Source: Beverwykella pulmonaria (taxonomy: Eukaryota > Ascomycota > Dothideomycetes > Pleosporales > Melanommataceae). From it: a stretch of 64,000 nt of DNA. The notes beneath the pieces are model-generated. The model ran no database searches and had not been told where the DNA came from. It worked only from the letters and a program-made list of their open reading frames with translations. The position numbers and the translations under genes were made by a program. Numbering within the stretch: the first letter of the stretch is position 1; every line of letters starts with the position of its first letter. Shown here piece after piece: positions 35,862-45,747 of the stretch. The DNA lies in assembly GCA_001599595.1 (NCBI GenBank), contig BCHH01000001.1, forward strand, positions 2,761,837 through 2,825,836, given 5' to 3'.

Positions 35862-37467
35862 CCTAGGAGTAGGATTTCCCCATCCCTTTTTTCTAGGGCT
35901 TGGAGGAGCGTTGGCCACGTTTTAATGCGCAGTCCATTATCGCGCGGGTTGTAGACATTTATAATAGTAATTACTGTAGATTTGACAGCAAGCCACAGTG
36001 CTGTAACGTTGGGGCTGTACAGGGTAACGCTCTAGTAGGTAGGATTAAGTTGTTTGCTGACTATAAAGCAGACCTAGGTAGTTTCCAGCAGCTTGTAGAG
36101 AAGGGTGAATCCTAGGGGGCAGTAGGTAGAGCGCGTAGACCTGTTAAAGTATGGTTCTTGTATTGCGAGGATCTAGTGCTCTGCTGGCAAGGCGGCGTTA
36201 AACTAGTGTTAAGCCCTTTGGTAGTTAGAGTTTCCGCAGTTGTATTGTAGTATAGTAAGCACTACTATAAGGTGCTGCTAGGGGTAATGTTGTCTATAGG
36301 TTGTAGGGTTAGTATCTCTAGGAGTGTAACAGGGGTGTCCTGTGTTCTAGGGGTGCTGGAAAGCCTAGTCTGCAAACTATCTTGCGCTGCTGTAGCAATA
36401 AATAATAGTTGCCCTACTCCGCGCTTTTCTAGGGGGGTAATCCTTAGCTGCTTGCCCCTAGTAACAAGCTAGAATCTATCACTCTAGGGGGCTAGTTGCA
36501 GGCTGCTTGTGTTTTAGATGCTAGCTAATTAGACGTAGAGTATAGCTCTTCTAGCATTAATTCTGTCCTAGTACGTTTAGTATGTCTTGCACTCCCTTCT
36601 CTGCTAGGCTTTGTAGCTACGTCCACAGTTTATACAGGAGACACTTGTCTTAGGGCAGTCCTGTGTATTGTAGTGTCCTGCGCAGTGTGCGCACTTTGCC
36701 TGCTTCTTGCATGCGCTCTAGGAGTAACCCTATTAACAGCAGTAGAAGCACTGCTTAGGGATGCACTTAGACTTAAAGAGCCTAGCCTTGTAGAGCTTAG
36801 AGTTAATAATAACCCCCTTGCAGATAGCTTAGTGCTGCATGTCTTAAGTAGGGAGGCCTAGAATAAGAGTGCTGCGCGTTTTGACAGAGGTAGGGTTGCA
36901 AGTTGCCTGCTTTACAGGGTTATAGAGCTAGCGTATCTTGTTAATAGCAAAGCTTGGAATAAGCCTCCTTATGCTATTGCATATGCTCTAGATAGTGTCC
37001 TTATTTGCTAGGGACTTCTTGTTTACAACCTTTGTAGATAGTAAGACTCTAGGGATCTTAATTAGGTAGTCTTGTTGGAGGACCTTGCACCCCTAGATTA
37101 TAGGTTAGTTGAGGATGTAGTCCTTAATAGCTTGCGTGGGGACTAGGACGTTAATGTTACTGCTCTTAAGTGTGTGGATCGCGTAAGCCTTAGGGATAAT
37201 CATACAGGCCTTTGTAAGCGTCTCCCTAGCAGTGTCTAGGTAGTCATCAAGGCAGATCTGTACAGCAGCGCGGTTTAATGTTGTTGCTAGGGTGCTGCAA
37301 GTTGCCTGCGTGGCGGTAATAGATGCCTAGGTTTGTTCCTTAGAAGCAGCCTGCAGAGCAACTTTAGCTTTAGTCAGGTATTTTAGGGATTCCTCAATCC
37401 TAGATAGTCTTTTGTCCGTAGTGGATTCAACTTGGGGGCGCGTTAACTGCGCGTTAAGGGCGCGTGC

Positions 37468-37689
37468 CTAGTGGATCACGTCCTTAAGTTTGTTGGCAAT
37501 GCCCCGCCTTGGGGCGGTATCCTCCTCTTTTAAGAGATCAGCGCTGATAGTAAGAAGTGTGTCAATGAGTTTTTGCCAGCTAGTAGCTAGTCTAGAGCCT
37601 CGTGGTGGTTGTTCTCCTTCCGTTGGTGGTCGCGAGCCCGACGCGTCGGGTCGACCTCGGGGCTGCGACGGCGTGCCTGCGTGCACCAT
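37468..37689 (-). pseudogene. N-terminal fragment of LINE ORF1 (gag-like)
   Basis: 73 intact codons from the ORF1 start, Pro/Arg-rich then helical (LIDTLLTISADLLKEED), ending at a stop. Related coding (RLSRIEESLKYLTKAKVALQAA) continues downstream in a broken state. This end of the LINE is far less mutated than its interior. Confidence 0.6.
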
Positions 37690-37967
37690 GCTTTGCGCAA
37701 CGGTGCATGCAGTTGGTTTTGGGTAATATGGAGGTGTAGAATTGGTTGCCGGGGTTTGTGGACTTTATTGAGTCGTTTTCGGAGCGGTGCGACTGCTGTT
37801 GCGGTTTCTCCTGGCGTTTGTAATACTTATTGTAAACTATTATACGGAGCACCTCAGATGATGTGCTGTGTATGAATAACTTAGGATACAATAGTCGCCG
37901 TTCTTGGCAGAGCGGCATATATAGAGTGAATAGAGGCAAGTGTTCTATAACACAAAATTGCGCTGCC

Positions 37968-39407
37968 ATGGACGCCGTCACGCAGCTCGAAGTCTACGCC
38001 AACGACTTGGCAGCAGCAGCCTGTAGCCTTGCCGAATACCACCGAAGCAGGCAGACAGACACTTCATCTTCTACAGATCTATCACCCCCATCCATTGTCC
38101 CTTCCTCCGCCCCTGCTGAGGTGCATCAGGCCCGGCGAAGCATTTTGAAAAATGCGGCCAAACTTCAGACGCTGCTTGCAGAGCCGGCAGATTTTCTGCA
38201 ACATCTAGCAATTCAGGTGAGAGGCTTCCCTTGCTAAAGTGGCGATTAGGCCTAATGAGGAATGCAGAGCCAGATGATTGCGTGTCTGCAGTGGCTGGGC
38301 GACTTCCAGGTCCTAGCGTGCATCCCACGAGGCGGGAGCGTCTGCATCAGGGACGTGGCCCTCTTGTGCACCGTCCCCGAGGTGCAGCTCTCTCGCGTTA
38401 TCAGGATGATGGCGACGGCGGGGTTTTTGCACGAGCCACAGCCCGGGCAGGTAGCGCACACGGCATCGTCGGCGCTCTTCGTTAGCAAGCCGTCGCTGGG
38501 GGATGCGGCCATGTTCGTTGCTGAACGTGCGACCCCTGCTGCCCTGCAGATGGCGTCCGCCACGCGTGGCTTGCAAACCTCTGTCCTCCAGACGTTCCCG
38601 CACGCTTGCGAGCAACGGCCCAAGCTGAGGCGGCAGTGGACGGCCTACCTGCAGCACGCGGCCTGTGGCCGAGCTGGGATGGATGATGCCGCCGTCGAGG
38701 TGCTTGGCCGCCTGGACTGGGGCAATTTGGGTGGAGCGTGTGTCGTCGACGTGGGGGCTACCTCAACTCACCTCGCCGTGGCCCTTGCAGACGCTCACCC
38801 CAGCCTTCGGTTGGTTGTCCAGATAAGCTCACCCAGCCCGCCCGCCGCTAGTACGCCCGCACAACAGCAAGCTCCACACCCACTCGTCGACCCGGAGCCA
38901 AGCATCTCCGCCTCCACCTCGGCGAGGGCTTCTGCCGCTCGCCGCATCACCCTGCAGACCCGCACCGTAGGGGCGCCGCAAACGGTCCAGGATGCTGGTG
39001 TCTACATTTTACGCCTGCCCGCTCCATCGCCGCGCTCGTTTTCGCCGTCGTCTCAATCCGCCCAGATCACTGCCGAATTGCGTGCCCATTTGGCTGTGCT
39101 GGCTGCCAGCAGCGGCGCCACCTTGATTGTCCTGCCGCATCGTCTGCTGCCCGAGCCCGGCAGCGTTGACGCAGATATAGAGGCGGGCGCTCGCATGCGC
39201 GACTTGTCGCTGTTCCAGCTGACCAACGAATGCGAGCTCGAGAGATCCGAGCTGGTCGAACTCATCTCCGGCACTAGCAATGGTGTTGGCCGTCTTCATG
39301 TGGTTAATGAGTTGCGCGCCCGCAATAACGTGCTTGTTGCGATGGGCGTCAAGTATCAACCATACTCAAGTCGGAAGTCGCTTTCTAGCCGCCCAATGAG
39401 GGTATAG
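37968..39407 (+). CDS. AflS/AflJ-like pathway co-regulator (methyltransferase fold)
   Basis: Two exons, 37968-38216 and 38268-39407, give 462 residues. Intron 1 is GTGAGA...GCAG. The conserved core reads QMIACLQWLGDFQVLACIP, followed by the winged-helix-like segment VCIRDVALLCTVPEVQLSRV. A degenerate methyltransferase fold with VVDVGATSTHLAVALA replaces the glycine-rich SAM loop of true enzymes, fitting the family's regulatory role as the partner of AflR. In relatives it binds AflR and boosts cluster expression. The gene starts about 125 bp beyond the right LINE target duplication. Its last seven codons and stop lie inside a MITE (39388-39791), so the natural C-terminus has been replaced. G+C is high compared with neighbouring genes. 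Confidence 0.87.
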
Positions 39408-39791
39408 AGATCATCAGGAGTCTCCACAGGTGGACAGCCAATATGCCTTCGCAGCCGAAATTTTGCCTACACCTTCATTTTCATTGTCAGAGGTGGAAGA
39501 TGAGATGTAATTTTTGTAATAGAGCCTCATCCATGGTAGTTATCCCTATCATGAGCTTTTACCTTCATGAGACGCTCCCGGATGTTCATACTCGGCTGCT
39601 TGTACTTGCTATCTGCGGCGCTCACATGCCTCCTTGCTCATAGAGCGATTGAATCTCCCCTCTAGTATTTCCTTCTTGTAGTCCCACTCTATTAGGAGAG
39701 TTTGGAGGGGCATATTGGCTGCCATTGGTCGTATACCCTGTTTCGTCACCGGTGGAGACTCCTAATAATCTCTATACCCTCATTGGGCGGC
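39388..39791. mobile_element. 404-bp MITE with about 47-bp terminal inverted repeats and TA duplication
   Basis: The left end (GCCGCCCAATGAGGGTATAG) recurs as its reverse complement at the right end (39791 inward), with matches over about 47 bp apart from a few changes such as ATCATC against ATTATT. A second shared block (CAGCCAATATGCC) lies further in on both sides. TA flanks both ends (39386-39387 and 39792-39793), as for Tc1/mariner-type elements. No coding capacity was seen. Confidence 0.85.
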
Positions 39792-39793
39792 TA

Positions 39794-40253
39794 TAATACG
39801 ATTTCCGACATGAGTTTGCGAATCCTGTTCTTGGTCTGCAAGCCACGCTTCATGGGGCGGACACCTTCCGTAAAAGGTGCACGCGCTAATCACATGGTGT
39901 GAGATCTTCAGATGCGGACCGAGCCATCAGCCGCTGACGTGATTGCAGGGCTAGGGTTTGCAATAACGATGGGTACGGGCCAATCGCCCACCACAAGACG
40001 CTTTACTGCGACTAGTTAGCGTTGATTTTGCATGTTCCCGCCTTCAGCATGAGAGATCGCACAATCGGGAGCGCTGGGTACTGCCAAAACCTGGCTAATC
40101 CGAGTTTTGACCCTTACTGTCTCCAGCTTCATGGCCTGCTACAGTATTGATGCTTTAACAGTTCTTTTGCTATCAATTCTTTACGACTTCAAGCCTTGAT
40201 GAGAACGTTTGCTGCTCAGTAAATAAACGGCCACTAGACCCGTGGCTCCAGCC
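39794..40253. other. Promoter region of the AflR-like gene
   Basis: Spacer between the MITE and the AflR-like start. No gene is seen and no full AflR-type site was found. Confidence 0.4.
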
Positions 40254-41798
40254 ATGGTTGAGGCACAGTCTTCCACTAAACCATCTAGGCAGTCTCTAGC
40301 ATCAAGGCCCTGGTCCAACTTTGCTGCTGCTACTGCCTCCTCCAAGCTGCGCGACAGCTGTCATGCCTGTGCATCCTCCAAGGTCAAGTGCACAAAGGAG
40401 AAGCCGGCATGCTCACGCTGCACAAAGCGAGGCACTGCCTGCGAATATCTCGTCACGAAACGCCCTGGTCGCAAACACGAAAATCGCTCCATCGACAAAA
40501 CTCCGCGTACAGCGAGCACTACACCTGGATTGAACGGGTTCTCTTGGTTCGCCACTCCATCCGATCCCAGCACTGAAACTTCGACTTCACTAGGTGTTGC
40601 CCAGCGTTGCCCCAGAAGTAGAGAGAGCATATCGAGCGTCTCCTCAGACGTCGTCCATGGCCTTCTCTCGCCCGTCGACACTTCCTCGTCCTCCATCGTC
40701 GAACCCATGAACGCCGATTTTGACGACTTTTTCGCCCCATCCATCTCTTTTCCGGTACCAGACACGTCCGACTTCGACGACTTTTTCGCCCCATCCATCT
40801 CCTTTTCAGTGCCAGACACGTCCAATTTCGACATCCTAGGCCCGTTTTCCAGCAACGAAAGCAACAACAGCAACAGCAAAGGTAGCTCGGTTGCTGATGG
40901 CGCTGGAGTTTCCTGTCCGTCCGAGGATACCATCTTTCTCTTTGGAGAGGCTGTCACTGAGGGGCTTCACCAGTCCGACCTACGCTCTCCTCCGCTTGTT
41001 CCGCCTGCTCGATTTGCACCCTCTGTGCCTAGTCCTTCCTCTCCTGCCTCGAGCACCGAGCCAACCTCAACGGGCCATGAAAGACACCAACATAGCTTCC
41101 ACACGGCCAACCTTTCATGTGGATGTTTGATCCGGGCGCTAGATATCTTGAAGCGGATGTTGACCAACGATCTATCGCCTCGAAATTCATCAGGCGAGCA
41201 TACCCACGAGATCACGAGCGGCCGCCAACTCGCAACCGTTCACGCTGTCATTGCAACGAACAAACGGACAATCGATGCTATGAGCCACATGCTGCAGTGT
41301 TCATGCTCCACAGACTCCTATTTACTGACCATAGCCTCGCTCATAGTGTTCAAAGTGCTCAACTTGTACGCGGTGTTAGCGCATTCCTCAGCTGCTGTCT
41401 CTTCCTGTACCAGCGTGGCTAATGACAGCGATGCTCTGTCTCCCCTTTCTCCCTACTTCTCTTCCCACTCAAGTCAGGATCTACTGCACTCCGCTAATGG
41501 CCCCAATGGTTCTGATGGCGAGGACCCCGGACGGGTTGCTGCTCAACTTGTCCTTGGCGAACTGCACCTCGTCCAATGCTTGGTGAACCAGTTATCACTC
41601 AAACTGAAAGCTCGCATATCTCATAATACGCCCGGACCGGGAGATATGGGCGGAATTGCGGGGAATCGCATTGCATTCGCTAGCAGCGACATGACTTCGG
41701 CCTTCTCCACATCAATGCTGGATCAACTAGAGCCAGAACTTCGTATGCGTATCCGCTCCTTGTCGTCGGAGATTATTGGGTTACTGCGGCGGGACTGA
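40254..41798 (+). CDS. AflR-like Zn2Cys6 transcription factor, cluster activator
   Basis: Single exon, 514 codons from the ATG at 40254; an in-frame GTG at 40242 is not needed. The N-terminal binuclear zinc cluster CHACASSKVKCTKEKPACSR continues CTKRGTACEY and the basic KRPGRKH linker, the AflR signature. A serine/proline-rich middle follows, then a C-terminal region with SCGCLIRALDILKRML, as in AflR-family proteins. An exact 54-bp tandem duplication in frame (40716-40769 and 40770-40823) encodes two copies of DFDDFFAPSISF-PVPDTS-type segments, an acidic-hydrophobic pattern that could act in activation. It lies just 3' of the AflS-like gene in tandem, unlike the divergent aflR-aflS pair of Aspergillus. 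Likely targets are the TCG-N5-CGG sites found in the cluster. Confidence 0.92.
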   Translation: MVEAQSSTKPSRQSLASRPWSNFAAATASSKLRDSCHACASSKVKCTKEKPACSRCTKRGTACEYLVTKRPGRKHENRSIDKTPRTASTTPGLNGFSWFATPSDPSTETSTSLGVAQRCPRSRESISSVSSDVVHGLLSPVDTSSSSIVEPMNADFDDFFAPSISFPVPDTSDFDDFFAPSISFSVPDTSNFDILGPFSSNESNNSNSKGSSVADGAGVSCPSEDTIFLFGEAVTEGLHQSDLRSPPLVPPARFAPSVPSPSSPASSTEPTSTGHERHQHSFHTANLSCGCLIRALDILKRMLTNDLSPRNSSGEHTHEITSGRQLATVHAVIATNKRTIDAMSHMLQCSCSTDSYLLTIASLIVFKVLNLYAVLAHSSAAVSSCTSVANDSDALSPLSPYFSSHSSQDLLHSANGPNGSDGEDPGRVAAQLVLGELHLVQCLVNQLSLKLKARISHNTPGPGDMGGIAGNRIAFASSDMTSAFSTSMLDQLEPELRMRIRSLSSEIIGLLRRD

Positions 41799-42227
41799 AC
41801 AGATTTAGACACCTTCCTGTGCTCTTTTAGTATGGCATCCGATTTCAATGTCTGATAGTAGTTGCTAGCACTAGAATAGCTTACCAAAGCTCTCGTATTC
41901 TTCATTATCTTCGTTTTTGGCCTATACTGGTCGATTTCCTTCTGTAGTCACGGGTACATATTCTTGATGTTGTACATAGCCTCCACTACAACCGACATGT
42001 CGCTCTTCCTCTTTCTCTAGCTTACATTCACTGCACAGGTAAGTGTTGACTTCTATTCATGGATTCTGGATACCAAGGAAATAAGATTAGGAATTTAGCA
42101 TCTCTCTACAGCTAAGCCTGCACTTGTTCCCAACTCAAGCAAGAATTCTCCCATCCTCAAGATCATGTACAGGCTACATATACTGCACAAATATCCATAT
42201 TGCTGAAACATAACCGATATTTCCATC
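41799..42227. other. Spacer between convergent genes
   Basis: The 3' ends of the AflR-like gene (+) and the GST gene (-) meet here. No other feature is seen. Confidence 0.45.
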
Positions 42228-42920
42228 CTAAAGCACTGGTTCTACATCCCCCATCGCCACTTTGACTGCGTCGCGTGAGAGGATCCTATTCAGCCAATCT
42301 TTCACCAACGGGTAGTCATCTTGATTGAAACCGTCCTCCCTCTGGATTACACGGGTCACAATGGTTTGCCAGGAGAGAAAAGCAATGTCGGCGTAGGAAA
42401 ACTTATTGCCCACAAGCCAAGGTCCGTCTTCATTGCCAGTGCTTTGTAGCTGTTCTTTCTGCCGTTTCAGGTGACCCTCTAGAACACCCGTCACACGGTT
42501 GATCTCCTTGACATAGCGCTCCACCGCGCTTGGAACCTTCTCTGGATGGAACTTCTTAAACCAGGAGGCCTGCCCGTAGTAGGGGCCTTGCCCGCTGGCT
42601 TGGAAGAAGAGCCACTGCCTCGCCAGATACGACTCCTTCGTTCCCGCGGTGAAACTGATGCTATGCGTCGGGTCATAGCGCTCAACCAGATACTCGACGA
42701 TAGCTCCAGACTCCCATAGTGTCAGGTCCGTATTGGGGTCATAGATTGCTGGAATTCGTCCGTTCGGATTGATGGCAAGGTACTCGGGTTCCTTTACCTT
42801 GGACAGCGGGACTGGTATTATCTCGTGGGGAAGCCCCAGTTCTGCAATAACGACGGCGACCTTTGGTGGATTGGGTCCACCCTTTCCCCACACCTTGATT
42901 GGTTTGAGCTGCGATGACAT
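42228..42920 (-). CDS. Ure2-type glutathione S-transferase (GedE/TpcF/MdpJ-like)
   Basis: Single exon, 230 residues. The thioredoxin-like domain has NPPKVAVVIAELGLPHEIIP, the cis-proline segment NPNGRIPAIYD and LWESGAIVEYLVERYD. The alpha-helical domain has WLFFQASGQGPYYGQASWF and KFSYADIAFLSW, all typical of Ure2p-like fungal GSTs. GSTs of this kind occur in the geodin, trypacidin and monodictyphenone clusters, where they are thought to act on reactive intermediates or to help ring dehydration; the exact reaction here is not known. It lies beside the oxidoreductase and methyltransferase genes in the same order of classes as in those clusters. Two overlapping TCG-N5-CGG elements lie upstream (43087-43104). 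Confidence 0.9.
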   Translation of the reverse strand: MSSQLKPIKVWGKGGPNPPKVAVVIAELGLPHEIIPVPLSKVKEPEYLAINPNGRIPAIYDPNTDLTLWESGAIVEYLVERYDPTHSISFTAGTKESYLARQWLFFQASGQGPYYGQASWFKKFHPEKVPSAVERYVKEINRVTGVLEGHLKRQKEQLQSTGNEDGPWLVGNKFSYADIAFLSWQTIVTRVIQREDGFNQDDYPLVKDWLNRILSRDAVKVAMGDVEPVL

Positions 42921-43510
42921 CGCTGCACTATTCTTCCGTTGCTTCGTCGTCTTGTGCGTGGATTTGTGTTGCGTTTTTCTAGTGAAATAAAGAGTGGGAG
43001 GAACGATATAAACTGGAGGGTCTTTTGTCTACCTAGTGGGTATATATTTTCTTTGTGACGCGTTACATTAATCAGCAGCCGCAATATCGACTCTCGGGAG
43101 TCGGATAGTCGGATCAAATGAGACCCGACTGGCGTCGGGGCACCGCACACGCAGGGTCTAGAAAGGCAATAATCGACTGTGGTACATAATTGATCAATGT
43201 TCTCCTAATAAAACACGGTATGCTGCATTTTGTCTTACGCATAACGTCAGGTCGCCTAGCTACATCGGACTTGAGCGGATCTCTATAGAGAAAATTTATG
43301 AACTCAATAACAGTTTCTTGGTAACTTAAGTGGTTCTCTCTGAACTTGGAGTGGCATGCAAAACGTCTGCCAGTACGATTCCCTGGTCCTCAGCCCCTCC
43401 ACTCTCCCATTGTCACTCGCTTGTTGACATCGATTTCCTGCCCTGCGCTGTACCGCGTCTATCTAACTGGTATGCATGTAACCTCTTTACTAGTCAGGCC
43501 TTTTACGCAC
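42921..43510. promoter_or_regulatory. Promoter region of the GST gene with overlapping TCG-N5-CGG sites
   Basis: TCGACTCTCGG (43087-43097) and TCGGGAGTCGG (43094-43104) overlap and form a near-palindrome. Both fit the looser TCG-N5-CGG pattern but not the full AflR consensus. No gene is seen in the rest of the interval. Confidence 0.4.
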
Positions 43511-44305
43511 TTAATTTGGACCGGTAGAAGGCAGGTACGGATGTAGAAAAGGGAAGTAGTGTCTGAGCAACCCCATGAACATACACATGGGCGCACCTTT
43601 GGGAAATTTTGCTTCTCCGTTCGTGTAAATGACACCCATATTTTTCAAATCATACCGCCCCTCCGGATCGTCCACCGCCTCTATCATGGCCGCTGCTAGG
43701 TCAAGGTATGACAGCGGGCTCTTCTCCTCGGTAAAGCTCAGCGCATGCCCGCGTTGCACGTCCACCGATAATCCACCGGGCTTGATAAAGATGGTCTTCA
43801 ACCAGTCCTGCTGTGTGCGGAGTATGCGCTCTGTCTCAATGAGATCCTTGTAAACGTACGATGCAGACCGCAGCAGGAGCTGATGCACTAGCGGCGGCGT
43901 GTTGAGTGATAGCTGGTGATCTAGCGATGCGGATGAGAGAAGCACTAGCTTAGGTGCGTGAAAATGCTGCTGTTCGTTTTGCTCTGCTTTCAAAACCTCT
44001 AATGAACCGATGACGCCGAGCGCAGTGTCTGTTGCCATCCGGCATCCGGGGATATTGTCGTTGGTTGAGATGCATAGAAAGACCGCGTGGCAGCCGCGGA
44101 GGCACTCCGTCAGGAATGGGACATCGTGAATGCTGCCTTCAAATACTTTCACCTGCTTATTCGACTCCACTTGGGGCAGGAGCCCGATCAGTTTGTTCCT
44201 GTTGCGGCAGAAGGCGTGGATATCGGCAGTGGGAGACTTTAGTAGGTTTTGAATGAGCGCGGTGCCACAGTTGCCAGTGGAGCCCAGTACTGCGTAGGTT
44301 TTCAT
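43511..44305 (-). CDS. NmrA-like NAD(P)-binding oxidoreductase (GedF/TpcG/AvfA-like)
   Basis: Single exon, 264 residues from the ATG at 44305, where the dinucleotide motif begins at once ([19 protein letters not shown]). The frame stays open upstream, but the extra 43 residues have no family counterpart. Later features are [25 protein letters not shown], the helix [14 protein letters not shown], and [10 protein letters not shown]. This matches the NmrA-type reductase/oxidase group found in anthraquinone and xanthone clusters (MdpK, AvfA). The reaction is unclear in most of them; redox tailoring of an atrochrysone-derived intermediate is inferred. TCGGATTTCGG at 44480-44490 upstream resembles an AflR site with one mismatch. 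Confidence 0.85.
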   Translation of the reverse strand: MKTYAVLGSTGNCGTALIQNLLKSPTADIHAFCRNRNKLIGLLPQVESNKQVKVFEGSIHDVPFLTECLRGCHAVFLCISTNDNIPGCRMATDTALGVIGSLEVLKAEQNEQQHFHAPKLVLLSSASLDHQLSLNTPPLVHQLLLRSASYVYKDLIETERILRTQQDWLKTIFIKPGGLSVDVQRGHALSFTEEKSPLSYLDLAAAMIEAVDDPEGRYDLKNMGVIYTNGEAKFPKGAPMCMFMGLLRHYFPFLHPYLPSTGPN

Positions 44306-44817
44306 TTTTTCGAAGCGCAATGAGTCTAGCGAGAGCTTGACGATCGGGTTTTGAAGCAGTTGCGAGAATAGAAATATAACTTTTTTTTTTCGGGCGATGC
44401 GGGACTCGACACCGTACATAATACCTATTACCAAGTACTGGCATTTCCTGCATTATGATACGGGATTAGCGGGCTCCGTTCGGATTTCGGTGTGATTTCT
44501 GTGCCGGAGTGGCACTTATGCGCATACCTAATCCCGAGTATAGTGCAACATCATTATGCAGACTTTGTCCGCTGATTAGCTCTCATGTGAGGCGGTACGA
44601 GAATCTTCACCTTGCGAACATGGCTAGCAGCTTTTGAAAGCATTCCCAATCATCGCACCTTTTCAATCGATATTGACATCTGATTACTTCATTGGCATTC
44701 TTACCATTAAATTGGCAGTTGAATTGCTCCAACTTTAAATAAATTATGAGTTGAGTGTTTGGATTATCACGAGAACTAACATAAAAATGATAACTGATGA
44801 CCAACACTTTGTCAAAC
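44306..44817. other. Spacer and promoter of the oxidoreductase
   Basis: Non-coding; holds the 44480-44490 AflR-like element. Confidence 0.4.
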
Positions 44818-45747
44818 TCAACGACGCGTTGCTAGAATTAGCGTTGCGGGGAAAACACCAACCAAACGGCTTCCGTTGTCGAGAAGCTCGTCGAGCTCTT
44901 TCCACAGATCCAGGAAAGCGGAAGGATCTTCCTTGGAATGGGGAAATGAATCAAAGTGCTCCTTGAAGTCATCCAAATCCCAAGCAAAGCGCCAGCCCTC
45001 GTCGTTCTCAAATGTTTCAATATCGTTTGATCTGGTATGGACTGGCTCAGAGGCCTCCCTGCGGCGCTCTGGTGGTAATAGCCCCGTGATACCTCCCTTC
45101 TCCATGTTTAGATGAATCCGTTTCGCCCCAGGTAAGAAATAGTTCTCATCCAAAGGCGCAACATTGTAGCCGTCTGAACTCCTTTCCATCACCTTGATCG
45201 TCTCTTGTGGCTTGTCTGCCTTCCGTAGGAGCACGCGGCCTCCCTGCTGGCTGATGCGGTTCCATACGTCCTGGACCCTGGGATCATCAAACAGAGCAGG
45301 GCCAAATCCAGCAGCAGCAAAGGTTCCCCCGGGCTTTAGCTGTGTTGCAATGGCATCCATGGCGACTTGCTGGTCGACGAAATGCATTACGTTGGTAGCG
45401 AAGACCAAGTCTACGCTGCCTGGGGAGATATCATCAGCCTCTTCCACCTTGGCTGCTCGATAGCTGAACCCGTTTGTGCCTAAACGGTCCTGTGCGAACT
45501 GAACGTTCTCAGGGACAATGTCCGAGACGATGACATGCTGAAACTTGGACCGAAGTTGCGCTGAATACGGCCCATTTCCAGCCCCAACATCGTGAGCTGT
45601 GCCAAATTTGCCGTGTTCCTGATGGTAGCGGTAGATGCGATCGAAAAAGCTCTGGGGCGCCTGCGGCCGCCCTTTGAGATAGTTGTTCCAAAATGCCTTG
45701 TCGCGGGCGAAGATTTTGTCATTGGAGTCTGAAAAATGTGGTGACAT
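44818..45747 (-). CDS. Class I SAM-dependent methyltransferase (GedG/TpcH-like)
   Basis: Single exon, 309 residues. The SAM-binding motif I is AHDVGAGNGPYSAQL, motif II region VIVSDIVPENVQFAQ, motif III SVDLVFATNVMHFVD, followed by AIATQLKPGGTFAAAGFGP. The C-terminal half (WRFAWDLDDFKEHFDSFP) is typical of the TAM/TMT-like fungal enzymes in emodin-type clusters. In the geodin and trypacidin pathways such a methyltransferase acts late, on demethylsulochrin-type benzophenones; that substrate is inferred here. Start chosen at the first ATG; the family often begins a few residues before HFSDSNDKIFARDKAFWNNY. Confidence 0.88.
   Translation of the reverse strand: MSPHFSDSNDKIFARDKAFWNNYLKGRPQAPQSFFDRIYRYHQEHGKFGTAHDVGAGNGPYSAQLRSKFQHVIVSDIVPENVQFAQDRLGTNGFSYRAAKVEEADDISPGSVDLVFATNVMHFVDQQVAMDAIATQLKPGGTFAAAGFGPALFDDPRVQDVWNRISQQGGRVLLRKADKPQETIKVMERSSDGYNVAPLDENYFLPGAKRIHLNMEKGGITGLLPPERRREASEPVHTRSNDIETFENDEGWRFAWDLDDFKEHFDSFPHSKEDPSAFLDLWKELDELLDNGSRLVGVFPATLILATRR

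Larger units (their letters stand above)
26462..37830 (-). mobile_element. Tad1-like non-LTR retrotransposon (LINE), interrupted by a gypsy element
   Basis: The 13-bp target duplication TGTAAACTATTAT flanks it at 26449-26461 and 37831-37843. The 3' end (left) has an ATT-repeat tail. ORF1 begins at 37689 (-), and its C-terminal zinc knuckle (CAHCAGHYNTQDC) lies near 36660-36720. The ORF2 reverse transcriptase shows LSLDIKGAFDNVAHKRLL near 28300-28350, SYCPIALENTLAKVIKK near 28500-28570, ILQGSLLSPILFLFF near 28130-28190, and a catalytic box reading FVNN near 28055-28080 where FVDD is expected. Many stops and dense TAG/CTA triplets show RIP-like mutation. The outer few hundred bases at both ends remain CpG-rich. 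It separates the synthase from the regulators and tailoring genes. Confidence 0.93.

Noticed and set aside
40361..40957. 198-codon minus-strand frame
   Set aside because: Antisense to the AflR-like gene; low-complexity repeats come from the duplicated acidic segment.
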